Origin: Styela clava
Lineage: Eukaryota > Chordata > Ascidiacea > Stolidobranchia > Styelidae
Length of the DNA stretch: 64,000 nt
Direction of reading: 5' to 3'
Assembly: GCF_964204865.1 (NCBI RefSeq)
Contig: NC_135261.1
Location: 8,184,001 to 8,248,000, forward strand
In this document: piece after piece, positions 1-14,200 of the stretch
Layout: each line of letters opens with the position of its first letter
Position numbering within the stretch: the first letter of the stretch is position 1
Notes under the pieces: generated by a model
Databases searched by the model: none
What the model was told of the DNA's origin: nothing
Seen by the model: only the letters and a program-made list of their open reading frames with translations
Position numbers and translations under genes: made by a program

Positions 1-314
1 TTGAAATATTCCGGTATATGATTGTTAATGACATTTCCCCTCCCTATTTCTCAGACACTCTTCCTTTGGGAGTAAATATAATATCAGACCACAATAACGT
101 ATTATTTCATTTTAGTCTTTTATTTTCCGATACTATTGTTGGACGTAGCGGGTGGCATCGGTCTAGTTTTCAATTTTCTATCAATTAAGATACTACTCCC
201 ACGACGCTTGAAGGCTGTTCCCGACGGGGAGCCTGCGCTTCATTATAGCTACCGCGTAGCGTCGACGTTTATCAGGCGCCTGGCCAAATCAATCACCAAC
301 AAAGTATAGCTTGG

Positions 315-584
315 TTGTATTTAGTCATTTTCATTTCATTATTTTCAACTGAATGTTATGTGACGTATTCTCATGCGAACAGGGTTACTGATCAGGCGAT
401 GTACACTGCGTGCAATCAGCAGGTGTTTCCGTTAGTTGATCAAATTCGCGGCAACGAATATTGTCTCAATCTTAATCCGATTTCGTTTGAAGTCTACCAA
501 AAATTTCGAATAGTGTTGTGTTCATCACTTCAAAAGCGTAATTTATGCCTCAAACACCAAACACCTCACCAAACTTTATGTTGA
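315..584 (+). CDS. Candidate terminal exon of a secreted protein
   Basis: The frame is open up to a TGA at 582-584 and an AATAAA lies about 50 bases further on (near 634), as expected for a last coding exon. The first residues are hydrophobic (YLVIFISLFSTECYV) and six cysteines follow, which would fit a secreted peptide. The frame opens with TTG rather than ATG, so the true 5' end is either an upstream exon or absent. No family is recognised. It could equally be a chance ORF. Confidence 0.22.
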   Translation: MYLVIFISLFSTECYVTYSHANRVTDQAMYTACNQQVFPLVDQIRGNEYCLNLNPISFEVYQKFRIVLCSSLQKRNLCLKHQTPHQTLC

Positions 585-2305
585 AAAATAGCTTATTCCT
601 TGTTGTTCTCTATAATATTAAATTGAAAACCAGACAATAAAAAATGATTGACTGCTTTTAAAACTGCTTGTATGATAAATTGAGCTTATATCTGGATTAT
701 TAAAATCTCACGATTATGAAACATCCGTCCGTATAAATGATCGATAAGTTGGAATTCTTTAATGATATTAATCATGTTATCAAACTTGACAAAGCTTTAA
801 AATATAAGCATGTGACAACGCCACAATAATAAGTATGCTATTAAATTGCCGCCCACATAAAGCTTGTTATTTATCAGAAAGTTAGTACTCCACATTTCAT
901 AAAATTCTAATTGAATCCTACGCTCATAAATATTTGGAACTGAGCATGTGGTTTGTTTCACTTATGTAAAAAATATGATTTAATATTATGAGTCGTTTTT
1001 CAATCTGTAATTGCATCCAAACAACTTCATCTTTTATATTTTGTAAATAAACTGGATTTATGAAATTTACCAATTTGGGATCATATATGTACTTCTACTC
1101 CGGGAATCGAAATAGTAATTTACGTATGACAGGTTGATATATATATCGAAATGGCCGTTCTGATATATATATATATATACATATAAGGTATTTTCTGCAT
1201 TGCGCTTTTTTAGCACATTCTTATAACACAACAAGACTTTATTTACTTCTCAGACGGATAATGGAACCTCAGGTATATCTTATCTACCACATACCGGTTT
1301 TGTAATCATATCTGCGCAATAAGGATGATTTCACGTATATAATATGCAGCCATAGGCTAAATAATATTCGGAATAATATTTTAGCATCGAAAATGTAACG
1401 TATTTCCAATGTTTGCTGCAGCTAAAATCTTGGATTGAAGCATAAATTTCACAAAAAGAGGATAGAACATATATACTTGTTTGAATGAAATGTAAAAAAC
1501 ATTGCGTCAATTGCTATTGCAACCAAACCTGTAAAGTTTTACACTACCATCCACCTACCGGTACGTCGCCTCCGTTTTCGTTCTTCATTTGGCTTGATAT
1601 CATGTGCCGGTAGCCTCATTTTGTACGCAACCGTCTTATTATTGTTTGCACCTTGGTTTAGTTTTCTGGTATGAATTATATCCGTGTGAATAGCTTTAGC
1701 TGTAAACACTGTGCTCTTCTCTATATAGATACCATATCCTCTATGTCGTCAATGTTGTACTAGTAAATAATAAATACCTCTGCGTATGGGACAAGAATAA
1801 ATAAATAATTTAGGTGTTAGTTAATTATACATTACACGCTCGTATATTTGGCCTGTCTGAGGCGAGCTTGAAAATTTGGTAAAGAACTATGGATGGTTAT
1901 ATATGTGTCTGCGGTTTAGTTTTTGAACGATAACACCTTTTTGAGAAAATCAAACGAAATCCATGTGTAGACTGATACGTAAGACGTTATACGCCGATAC
2001 TTCCTCGTGGACTAGTTAACACCTTCAATCGGAGCCTTTGTATTGATTTATCTGCAATAAAACTAACGCTGACGACCTTGTTGCAATTTTTATTCCTTCA
2101 ATAAAGAATTTTGCAAAATAAAATTTCAGGCCGAACTTTGAACAATAACGAATATCATCCATTAAACTGAAAAGTACTGGGATATCGTAAATACTGAAGT
2201 AAAAGATTCTATAAATCTATGTTATCCTGTTATGCCGATAAAGTATTTGCCTCTGTAGTGGTCAATGGGCGTATACTCACTATTTAATCCTAGTCTATAA
2301 TAATA
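585..2305. other. No gene seen; AT-rich intergenic sequence
   Basis: There is no open frame with convincing splice sites. An alternating AT run lies at 1163-1179, and several AATAAA-like motifs occur by composition. Confidence 0.5.
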
Positions 2306-2500
2306 TTGAACTATCAGTTGGGTTTGCGTGAAACTAACCAACTTTTCTTGTTCTACGCCTTTGCGCAAGGTGGTCCGGTCCGTATACGTAAAAGGCAAGG
2401 ATACTGTGGCAATAATAAAGATAACTATTCAATTCAAGAGTCTTGCTGCACACCAACACAAATGTGTTCATCTATAAAATTGAGCCGCAATTTCAAATAA
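2306..2500 (+). CDS. Candidate last exon, short cysteine-rich peptide
   Basis: A possible acceptor near 2368 precedes a frame with a tetrabasic-like site (RIRKRQ) and then C, CC, C in about 20 residues, ending at a stop that overlaps an AATAAA. This is the layout of a processed secreted peptide, but only four cysteines are visible. No upstream exon with a signal peptide could be assigned. The spacing does not match an insulin A chain. Low certainty. Confidence 0.22.
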   Translation: MNYQLGLRETNQLFLFYAFAQGGPVRIRKRQGYCGNNKDNYSIQESCCTPTQMCSSIKLSRNFK

Positions 2501-5500
2501 TAAAATTATTTTATTGACACGCATTCGAGGTACCCGACGACTTATCTCAATGGGCCCTGTGCGCAAATGAGTGAAATCTTCGACGAACCGTCCGCACTGC
2601 TGATTAACAGTTGCCCGACCATCCCCAGGGCGAAATATGAAAGCGCCGTTCTTTAATTCTATCTAATTATATATTCCAAGGCCATAATTATAAGTGCTTA
2701 TGAAACGGGAAACAAGCTTCGACAAAAGACTAAGCCCATAGTGCCAGAAACGCTGCGGGGAAATAATTATAAACTCTTACCGACAATGTCTGTACTTTTA
2801 GGTTTCGAGTAAGTGTCGCGACTGAAAAACTTAACAAAGCCCGTTTCTCTTAAAACAAAGCACTTCAGTTAAACAAAAAAATGGACTTTTGTATCCTATA
2901 CTTATTTAGTTACGGAGTAATTCTCGTTTTACCGTTAGATTTACGCCATAGTCCTGCAAACAGCGATAAAATTTTCTCAATTAACCGTTTTAAACAAAAT
3001 TTACTTCAAATTCAAATTGTTTTTCTTTTCACTAGTTCTCGTTTTCATTTGAAGCTAACAATTAAAATTGAAGTATTGGATCAATGAATAGCCATCTCTT
3101 TCTCTCTCAATAAATCATTACCGAAGGATGGGCGGTTGTTAAAAATCGTTTAAATTAAATTGAAAATAAACTTCGATTTCCAGGGCTTAGTTTAAATAAA
3201 TTATTGACATGAGCTTACGCTCGTCACCTCGTCAGAACCTAACTTTGTTACATATTAATGAACCAACCTTAATTAACTATTGAACGCGGTGGAAATCAGG
3301 ATTGAAATTAGAAATAAAAATAGAATTTTAGTTTCGGGCGTGAAAAACGCAAATGGAACATATAGTTGGTTGAATTAAATTATATATATATATATATATA
3401 TATATCATATTTAAATTGTATTTTGTAAACATAAGCACTACCAATCGATAAGCCCGATGTCAAATCATATGAGACGCTACGTATTACAACAGCAAAAGAA
3501 ACACCACAACTTATTATTCAAACTGTTTCTTTTTATATAAGGGCGTAAAGTGCTCATACTATCTAATACCTCAAGAATTAATCTATTAATTCTTTGTTTC
3601 TCAACGCATACCGAAATATGGTGGTCTATGAAGACCGAAGCATGACAATATGCCTACATGTAGATAAATTGCTGAAATACAAATTCGATAATCTCGTTGG
3701 CCTTTATTAATACGCGTAATCTCTCTAAGTTAAAAGTATAATTGTATCTACGTTTTTTAGCATATTTTTTGCCTCTTTTTGTTCGTAATTCGTTAAAACC
3801 AAGCTTCCCCATACAAACGAATCTGCGCTAAACGCAGCTTAGACATAACATAAATAAATACTGCGATTCTTAATCCTTTGTTGCAATTGTAAAGAAATAT
3901 AATAAGCTCTCGATTTTGTTGTTAATGATAGAGCATGAGGCATAGCTTGAACTTGCTACTAATATACGGGCATTCTTTGGCTCTTTTTCGATAGAGTTCT
4001 AACTGTAATTCGATTCACCGAACGGCTAACTTAAGCCGATAACTAGTCGCTACAGACGACGGTTTTATGACGTCACGCCCGTCGGGTCGCTAACGACGGC
4101 GATCAATATGTTCTTATAGCTCGGAGCTATAATTAAAAAGCTAACTTGTTAACCTAAAGCATCGCGACCGAGTTTTAATAATCATAAAGTTATACGAGTA
4201 CCTTATTCCCAGCAGGCAGTGGGTTAATCGATCATTTACCTGTAGCGATACATGACCTCGCGTTTCCCATGAAATTATAAGCGCGACGGGATGTGGAGAC
4301 TAACAGGGTTAACGAGATATAACAATATGGCCGAAACGGGCATTAATTTCCATATACGAACAATAGTCGATGCGGGGTTTATAAAAACGTTTCTGAAACT
4401 TTTTATACAACGATATTATCCGTATTTCCGAAAGAAAGAGGTAATTCCGCTAGTCGCTGTTTGCGGAGGCGTGGGTGTTTCTAAAATTTAATTAATCTAA
4501 AGTTCTTTGTATCAGTCACAAGTTTATCAGACTTGCACGAGTCTATATCACGTGATTAATATTCCAATACGATTTCCATCTAATATAGCGTCATTGCAAG
4601 TTGGCGACATTAGAATGAAACGAACGATTAAGCGATTGTGGGTGGGATATTCCGCGACTTAATCATCGTCAAACAAAGAGGTTGGAACAATTTATGACGG
4701 TCGTTATGTTGTTAATTCATGAACCGGAGAAAATCGCAAAATTAATAAGATTTCTCGGGGAGAATTGTCAATGTCAAGATTTTACATTTTTTTCATTAAT
4801 ATCAAATTTGAATTATGAAGATTGTAATATATATTAAAAATATACGACATTGAAATATTGAAATGTGTTTTCTTGCTTATTTTTTTTCACTTTGCGCTAT
4901 AATTCCATATTAACAGTATTAAATGAGATCTATACACTAAAAAAATCACTTTCTAGCGATAACATTCACCTCAAAAGTTTTCCAGGCGGGTAGTTAATTT
5001 TTCTTATCAATATTAAATTAAGATCATTATTTCTGTTTGAAATTTCAGTTAAAGTTTTGTATATTTCCGAAAACTGCTGAGGCAATATTACATCGATAAT
5101 CCTATATTTTTATTCATACCGATATACATTGTTACAACGTTATTTCAAATGATATCTTGTATTGAAACATGAATGCAATACTTGATTATTGTTGGATATT
5201 CGTTTAGGAAACATGAGATAATAGTGAGAATAATATCAACTTTGAAAGAACCACGCATACTGATGAAAATAATCAAAAATTCAGTGTAGGAATTCCACGG
5301 CGCTGCGTGAAATTTCAATCGGAATTTTTTGGAAAATTTCGATTAATTTTTGTCCCAGGCAGCAGATTTGTTACTCGACAAATAGGACCCGAATTCTTCA
5401 ATGGTTAAATGGTGATTGTGGGTATTTACGATGTTGTATAGGACGATAACTTCACATATGATAAGGTCAGGTATTTTCAATTTAAAATGTTCGCATATGT

Positions 5501-7588
5501 TATGCTATTGATGGCAGTAAATCATTTTATAGTCGTACATTAATAGTCTTAAAATATCTTGTATGAATATTGTACACGGCGCCAACATCAGTCATACGAA
5601 CTTTCCAAACACGCCATTCCCATCTTTCCATAGTTGGGCATTAGTTAAAATTCATTGAATTCGAGTTGACATCGAGGCCTACGCACGGCGCATAAAAATT
5701 TTGACGACTAATTTTGTGTAGACAGATAGAATATTAAAGTTTGAGATTATTATTTGAACAGACGGTGTGGCTTATTTGAAGATTGACAAAGTTAGCATCG
5801 TGTCTTCCTTAACTACAAGACTCAGCAAACAGTCTAATAAAACGATCTTTGTGCTCTGGTTGCGTTTCATAGAATTTTGAATGAATAAATTCCTCTACGC
5901 AATTGTAAAATATATCTCGTGAGTCGTGACCTCGAATTTTTAGGAAATATTAAAAAAGACTAGGTTTCCATTTATATTAAACATGGATATTAATAGCCAG
6001 TCGTGTATAAGACTCTGTAATCTAGTAGATACACAATTCCAGTATCAATAATAAGCCTTCGCATAATTTCAGGCTTATACAAAGTCGAACCTCATTCTTT
6101 ATTACTAAAAGTATATCATTTGATAGGCATTTTCACTCGACTAGTTACGATGTCAGGATGTTATATTCTTTCATGAAAATTTGTAAAATCATCTTAATTG
6201 CGTTCCGTTTTCTCAAAGGTCCAAAATGTTAAATCATACCAATAAAATCCTCTATATACGCACTGCTTGCAAGAGGACTAAGCAACACTCAACTCATACG
6301 CATCTCATTTCCTACTAAAGATTCTGACTAGCTGCGCGTTATTCACTTTCCCTGTCCTGAATGCGCAAAAATCGCGTACAATTAATTTAACATCAACTCA
6401 GGAGTACTGTCATGGGGCCAATTAAATGCGGTAATCCTCCGAATAAATATGTCAATACCAGATAATCTGAAGATATCCCCTCTACTTTAAAAGATTGTCG
6501 TTTATGACAAGGCGTGAAAAAGGCTTTACCGACGACAGCCGTATTCCCGAGTCTTAACGATTTCCATATACAGTATGATGACTATTATACTCAGCCTTTA
6601 TAAAGCCTAATCTGCAAAACGCATTAACTTCAACAAGGCTACATAAGCTACAGTTCTTAATGAACGAGCACACGCTATGAAGAGGGGCAGACAGATTAAA
6701 TAAACAGAGTGATGCGAAAAGTACATCGGAGAGGTTGGAACACATTAGCACTCACTTGACGTGGTTACTTCGGCAGCTAATGTACCCGTCTTCCTCATTT
6801 TCAATCTTAAAAGCTGATATCAAATTATCACTATATTGAAAAACAGATTCTGTATAAATCCAACCTTTGATTTAGCTTGCAACATAATCAATTGAAATGA
6901 GTGTTGCAAGAACTACATCGATGTACACCATTACATTCCTCAAATACGCCTTAGTATAGATTGGACGGTCTGTTTTAAAATGCCTTATCACCTCATAGGA
7001 GGTTCCAATTTTAGAAACGTTCAATTTAACGATAAGGTAATGGACGAGTTATCTTGCTAACGTAGGATGTGCATGTTACGCTAGTTACATAACGGAAGAC
7101 CTTCCGCAGATAAGTTTCTATTGGTGGAATTCGTTAAGAATTTATATGATGCACAGCCCCAACGGAAATATATTCACAATTATCTGAAAAGAGGTCTTTT
7201 ATCTAAATGGCTGATACCGGTTTCATTGTACCGGTAGCGTGTCCATTTTATAGAATGGAATCGGGTTAGCAAGTCTTAGTGAGGAGCGACAAGTCATTTC
7301 TTAAGGTTCAGGTACGGTGACCTTGCTCCATGGCTACACATGTCGGCATATATCGTTGAGCAACAAATTAATAAAACACATCCATCATACTAACTTGAGT
7401 TAAATCACGTTATCAAGGGAAGTGGGTAGCTCAATGACTCTTGATAACCATGTATGACTAATTCAAATACATATACCATATTTCAGCAGCTGTTCTACAA
7501 AAACAATTGTCATTTCTCTTCACACCTGCGTATAACCGACAAAATCCTAGAATTCCCCCAAATCTTATAACACTGATGAAAAGCTTAC
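2501..7588. other. No supported gene
   Basis: The short ORFs here (for example 2881-3087 with a clean ATG context, and 4291-4491) lack family resemblance and joined exons. A TA microsatellite is at 3381-3405. A tRNA-like stretch near 7426-7475 has a poor B box and was not called. Confidence 0.45.
3381..3405. repeat. TA microsatellite
   Basis: A perfect alternating TA run of 25 bases. Confidence 0.9.
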
Positions 7589-9160
7589 ATGTCACATCTA
7601 ACCAACTAATTCTCAAACTGTTCCCTATAGCCAGGCCAAACCTTCCGCCTTCTACACACACACGAATAAACTACATAACAGCCCGCGGGAGAACCATCAC
7701 ACGATGATAGACAAACATTGACATCCTGTTTGTTTATTCTAACATGAGAAAGCGAGTTTCTCGACCTCGTAAATTCGCGTAATATACGAAGATAGCTTCA
7801 CTGTATGTATATTCATTTCAAAATAGAAGATTCCGTGTGAATCATGTACGGGGTACCTCACAAAGGTAACAGGATATTATAGAAAGCATCTTTCGACATA
7901 AAACGCGAGATGAACGAAAATGCGCTCATATTGTACAAGGTCACGTTTCTCGTTCAACGCTATCTTATCGCATCGGCCTCACCATCTGCTCTGCGATTAG
8001 AAATATTGCGTTCAAATGCAAACACAAAGCGCGCAGATATTAGTATTATAAATCATATCGTAAGTAATATTCTACTTTCCAAATATATAACTCAATAACC
8101 ATGGAAGTTTGTTTACACTCCCAATTACCAATCTAAATCTCTCGGTTTATAGATATCGTATAAACAATCGGCAGAGCTGGGTAATTTTAGTTTCTAGACG
8201 TAATTCAATTCCAATATCCTAATGCGGATGCCATATAAAGCCGGAAATGGAAATGTTGTGGGGATTATTCTTTGTGGGAATATTATCAATAAAAATTTGG
8301 TTTCAGTGTCGACTACGCAATAGTTTTCGTTCCGTGAATATATTTATTGCAGCCCAAGAAACCGCATAAGCAAGGATTTTCTAATTGGATTGGCGGAGTT
8401 TTAATTTCACCCGATTACTATTTGAAAGCGTATAAGACAAACGGTTACACGAAAGTTCGGATAGACCCACATCCAGTTATTATTGTTTTCCATCTGTTCC
8501 CCCTTAATATATCATTTGAATTTGAGCCAAAACTATGATATATACCAGGTGGATGGAATAAACTTAGAAATTTGCTTGAAAGTTCATAATTTAAAAACGC
8601 AGTGCAGTATCCGGCTGTGACGACGACGTGTTTAAATGTCGATATTTTTATGAAATTTATCCCGTGGACGCGATCCAGACCTGAAAGCTTTCGTTTAACG
8701 TTCATGTAGATAGAAACATCAAGGTGACAATGCGATTTGGTTGTGTTTTCAAAGCGATGTGCTAAATAATTAAGGAACAGTGACCGCGACCTTCAACACC
8801 CCGTATTCATGGTGTGCGCATTCCACTGCCCTAAACAAGACGATGGGCTTCGATCTACCGAGTCCATTTATTCACTATAAACCTTAATAAGTTTTAGACC
8901 CCACTGATTTCGACTACATTTGGTCGTCACTCGCAATCGGGGCATTTTTGAATTAATGGTTGACTTTTGAAAATGATTTAATCATAATTTTAAATAACAA
9001 AAAAACTTACAGCTCTTCTGGAATATTTCATCTTTTTCTTCCAAATCATCGATCTCGAAAATGCATTCCATCGTATTTGTATTCCTCATGCGACGAAGTT
9101 GGCTTGGACAATGAACATCAACTGTTGACCATGCCGCATTATGAAATTTTGTTACACTAA
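7589..9160 (-). CDS. Candidate partial gene, three phase-1 exons
   Basis: Three open exons join in one frame: 9160-9011 (150 nt), 8680-8546 (135 nt) and 7651-7589 (63 nt). Each has an AG acceptor and a GT donor (GTAAGT after the first, GTATAT after the second, GTAAGC after the third), and all are symmetric phase 1-1, typical of extracellular modular proteins. The first exon is acidic and protein-like (EIDDLEEKDEIFQ). The second reads KISTFKHVVVTAGYC, which faintly recalls the TAAHC region of S1 proteases but lacks the catalytic histidine; I do not claim a protease. Start and end exons were not found. It may be a decayed gene or chance. Confidence 0.3.
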
Positions 9161-10407
9161 CTAAAACAACAAGGCATAAATTTGTGAATTGTATCCGAGT
9201 TCGACGGAGTCCATTCACTTCGTCGAATATGGGTGCTATTAACAAAGTAGTGCGATTCACAAGAGTTCAATAATATTTCTATCATTGAATATTCATTCAA
9301 ATATGATACTTGTCTAAAGTGACCCGCACATGAGGTAATAGAGAACTCAATGTAGCACAAACGACCTCTCAGAAATAATAAATACTGGTAATTTTTTGTA
9401 AATTACTATTAATATACTGCTGTTTTTTAAAAGTCTTCTACGATTGTCGCTATTATTTGCGACCAGTATATCACACATTGTTACGAATGAGTTGTAATGC
9501 TTCCAGTAAAAACAAAATATTGCATGGAATTAATTACTACCTAATTTATGCTGTTGGTAAGAGCCATTTGAATGAAAAGTACCTGAGAGTCAAGTAGATT
9601 TACACCATTTTTAGGTACTCGAAAGAAGCTCAAAATTTAGACCACTTCATAATTCTTGTTGACGTAAACAAATCATTGTTTATTCGAAGTTGTGGGTTTC
9701 TAGTCCACCGGGTCGAGAGCGATTGTTATTGGTAGGGAATTTTTCTAATGTTCATACTAAACGGGTCACTGGATATTGTTGGTAAGTTTTAAAATACTGA
9801 TCACAAGCGCGAATATACGAGTATTATATTCCTAAGGATAATTCTCAATCTGAGAATGGCTCCGATTGTTTTGCGCCAACGTCATATAGAGTAGTACAAG
9901 ACCAAGTGTGTAAGCGTCTATGGCACCTTTATTTGTCGATATCTCCTCCCATTTGGTTTCGATTCAAAATGGCACGAATGACTCGTTCGAAAGGGCTGGC
10001 AGAGCGCATTCCAGGAAAATAAACAAATCGTTTGTATCACATATTTGTATACTACATCACTCGAAAAATAGTTTTACTTCAATTTTTTCATTCAATTCTG
10101 AAAAACAGCGCGGGCCACTCAAAATGCTTCGCGGGCCACGGGTTGGACGACCCTGCTTTAGATTAAAAAGCATTTTTGAGAACAATTTGCAAAACTTCGC
10201 TTTGAATCTCACGTGAAATTGCGTTGTAATCAAATTGAAAGTCACCCAGACCTACGTGTATCATTTGATTGTAGAGTTGAAGGTTGGCAATGACAAAGAT
10301 TGAAACGGAAGCTCAACATTCATTTAGAGTCTTATGATGTCATATTTTGTTAAAGGGACAATAAAATTGTGCATATCCACGATCGTCAATGTAATTTGAA
10401 CTTCACT
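9161..10407. other. No supported gene
   Basis: Only short unsupported ORFs occur here, plus an hAT-like transposon end near 10108-10155. Confidence 0.4.
10108..10155 (-). mobile_element. hAT-like transposon terminus (fragment)
   Basis: Read on the minus strand this begins CAGGGTCGTCCAACCCGTGG and continues with two GCGGGCCAC-type blocks, the usual look of hAT-family ends. The partner end and target-site duplication were not found, so it is a relic. Confidence 0.5.
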
Positions 10408-10559
10408 TCAGCATGTAGTAAGATATTCATCTCTATACCGGCACCTAGCGATATCGTTGTCCCGCAGGTCATTCGACATATAGCTCCAACAGACACTTTT
10501 ACATAGAGCAGTTCTATCAGTACCTTTTCCACTTTTAGTTGAGGGATCATGACCATTCC
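10408..10559 (-). CDS. Candidate last exon of a cysteine-containing protein
   Basis: After the acceptor TTTGTTCAG the phase-1 frame is open for 50 codons to a TGA. It contains ALCKSVCWSYMSNDLRDND and RCRYRDEYLTTC, with a charge balance and cysteine spacing that look like real secreted protein. The competing frame of the same exon is also open, so the reading is uncertain. No upstream exon could be joined with confidence; an open stretch with cysteines at about 10680-10760 is a possible partner. Family unknown. Confidence 0.25.
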
Positions 10560-11279
10560 CTGAACAAACATGTATGAAAAACTATGCCTAAGAGGTTCAT
10601 CACGTGAACGACAAATTTGGACCACTTTAGGATTAAATCAGACCTGTTCGGACTCGGAAGTTTTATCCAAATCGTTATGAAAACATAATCGCAGCCAAGT
10701 TCATTCATATCAAGATAACAAGTAAAATCTGTCACTGCCGTTTTTTTTGTCGGATTTGTCAACGTGCACGAAACGCATATATACAGAAAATACTATTTTT
10801 CTGGATGAAATGTATGAATTAGGAACATTCGAGTTCAAATTGAACTTGAGTTTGTCAAGCTAGAAAAATATTCAGTCTTAATAGGGGAAGCAATAAATCC
10901 GACTCTCTTAGAAGCAACGTATGCGTTTACGCCGGTACGACGCAAACTGCAGTTCCACAATTGTACATGATTTAATCAAGGAATTACACTTTATACAATA
11001 AATCTAACTTGTATTGTGCTAAAATTAGAAAAGTTTTTCATGCCAATAAATAAAATGAAAAAAAAAAACAAATTAAACATCGCTATTGTACCTCCAGTAT
11101 CACAATACGTATATTAGAACCGAAGCACATTTATAGTGTAATGGCCATATTATATGATTGACTATAATGATACAGCGAAGAATGAATATTAATTGAAAAA
11201 CGAGTTTTGTACTCTGAAAAATGATTACATTTTTATGTTTTAAAAAAAGTGTTCTTCAAAATGTTGAGAGATGATTTTT

Positions 11280-14200
11280 TTACTGATGTTCGCAAGGATC
11301 TCCACAGATGGTTCGACTTATTTCTCTCGCAAATTCAGGAGTCAGTGTTCCAAATCCATATTCTGCTAAGGATAGTCTTGATTCTGATCCAGCAATATCC
11401 ATCAATTGATCGTAGTCAAGATTTCCATTTCCTGGCGTGATTCCGAGGGCAAATGTCTAAATAGGAGATTAAGTATTAAAGACGGTGAGGATCATTCCGA
11501 GCATATTGGTTCAATTGGGTATGAATATTTCCTTATTCGTATCGGAGGCTGTTAATCTGCCATATACACAGAGGGTTTGATTCTTAGGGCTGCTAAACAA
11601 GAGGTATAGTCAAGTGCCAGTCAAGTGCAATGTATCATGCGAACAACTGTTATATATATAATTAAAAATGCTTCTATTGTAAATAAAAAATGTTGACAAA
11701 TATGTGAAGATATATGTGAAGTTTGTTACAAAAATCCTGAACTATTACATTGCCAACACGGTTGCAGAACAACTTACCAGAACTCCAGATTTTCGCAATT
11801 CTTCTGCAGGCATTTTCACGCTGTCTTGTGATCTTCCGTCAGTAATTACGAGCACAACATCCGGGGCATTTTTTCGATTTCCGTATTCAGGCTTGAGCAT
11901 GTGTTCATGAACGTATGAGATTGCTTGGCCAGTCCAGGTACCTAAATAAATATAAATTATTCTTAGCAATGTTAATGCTAAAGTATAAATATTATTAAAA
12001 AGTTGAAGCTGCTCATCATAAGCCCAACAAAATTAAATTTAAAATAAAACAAAATATTTCCGCCTTTAGAACGATTTTTACGTAAATAATTATCAGCCAT
12101 TTTTAGGTTCATTTAGTAACAACAAAGTTTAATTTGAATTTTTACCTTGACCATTGTATGGTAATTTCGATACCAGATGTTTCAGCATAGTTACATTTCC
12201 AGGGCATTCATTCAAGTTAATTCTTGTTTTCGTATCGACTTTTCTATTGTATCGAACAACCCCAAAATTCATGGCGTCCGGTTGCACAATAAACAAGCTG
12301 CCAAGTCATTAAATTAAATTTAATTCATATCAACACATTTTACAAAATATTGTGAATTTAATTTGGCACCAGTAGCCGAGCAACATTCCTAAACATGAAA
12401 ATCAATTTTTTTTATTTGGCAAACAGTTAGTTGAGTAGTTAGAATAGTTTCGAAGCGATCCCGTCAAAACGACTTATTAAATTCGAGTACTATTGTAATG
12501 AAATGAAAGTACTTTTTAGCAGATTCTGAAGTCTAAATTACGGAAAATTTTCAAATTTTTTTAACAAAGAAAGACCAAGCGAAAGAATATCATTTTCATA
12601 GAGAATCAGATTTCATATAGAATTACAGTGCACCATAGCTAGCCCGGTAACATAGCAATATGTCATTATTTACTACTATGGGGATAGGCATATATATATA
12701 TATCAATTTTGTCCTCAGATACTCACTCAAATATGCTATTTACAAACTTCAACATCACTTTCCAGCTGGATGCCCCAATGGAAGACGAAGAATCCAGAAT
12801 AACAATAAGATCCATGAGAGCGTAAGGAGGACATGAACCTGTATTCAAAATAATATGGAAGTATGATACAAAACCGAAACACTGACAGACGACGCAATAG
12901 AAAAAATCTGGCACTTCGAGTTTTATGAATAATAACTGCGTCGGATACACCTACAGAATTAATGCGAATTAAAATCAATATTATAAATATTTCCAGTCCG
13001 CAAAAAATCTGTCCTATACAAAATTGCGAATGAAATTGAACACGCGCCTTTACTTGGTAAATGTGCATACATAGGTTTGATTTGTGATTAATATAATGAA
13101 TAAATATATGAATCTTATACTTACGAGCACAACATGGAGGCTTGGCAGACCACATGGTGTCATACTTGCATTTTATCGAGTCTCTTCTTCCCGGATATAA
13201 ACTGTAGCCATCTCCGGTACATTGAAATTTACATTCCGAGTTTACGTTGTGTCCATCTGTACAGTTTACTTCTCCAAACTTGAGATTCCTCAGTACAGGA
13301 CATGTGATTACTAAATAGAAATAGTAGAACAGAAAATATGTTTTTAATGTGACGAGTAGGAACTGTTTCGATTCGGATAAATAACCTACATTCACAGACT
13401 GGTGCTTGGTTTTTCCATTTCATATATCCGTTAGAATCTTCTTCACAAATAGTTTGTGTATCTCCTACTAATGTGTGAGTTTCTTCGCATCCATACACGC
13501 ATTTGGATCCAATATATTTATCATCAGTACAGTCGATAAAGCCGTTGTCTGGTATTTGTATGGCATCACACTTTTTTTCTGCAAAAAGTCAAATGTCACT
13601 TCTTTTTCAAAAAAATTTGCAAAACAACATAATTATTTATTATTTTGAAGGAATTTTCATTCAAATGAGTTGAATATATTATCAACAATGAACAAGAAAT
13701 TCTAAAATCAATTACCAGACCAGGATTGCCCAAACTATAACTTAGAATCTGGCAACTATCATCGAACCGAACGAAAGTACCGTGTGATTGCTTTCTTTGC
13801 TTGTCGAGATATAACAGGATTTCCAATTAGTCATTTTATTTAAAGGTTGATGAGGAATATCATTGTTGTTATAGGTATTGATTGAACTTTAAAAATTAGC
13901 TGGTAGTTCTTACTTTCACAATATGGCGATTCGAAATCCCATTTAGGTTTGGGATTGACTTCTTCCGACAGTTCACACATAATGTAAGACGGTCCAATTC
14001 GTTTATAATCATCATAACATGTGAAAGTACACACTGATCCGTAAAACTTCTTATCTGAACAAGACATGCTTCCATGTGCCGGAATTTTAGGCATGTACGA
14101 ACATTCCTTCCCTGGAATAAAAAGTATTCAGTTGAATTAACCGTCGAGAGTTGAATTTGCGTTTGTGAGAAAATGTGCAACGGCGGTGAATATAAGTTTA

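Noticed and set aside
7426..7475. tRNA-like A box (GGTAGCTCAATGA)
   Set aside because: B box is poor and no cloverleaf can be drawn.
8347..8538. Plus-strand frame with an acceptor and a WIGGVLISPDYY string resembling trypsin-like proteases
   Set aside because: No catalytic motif follows, the donor is poor, and the minus-strand exon overlapping it is better supported.
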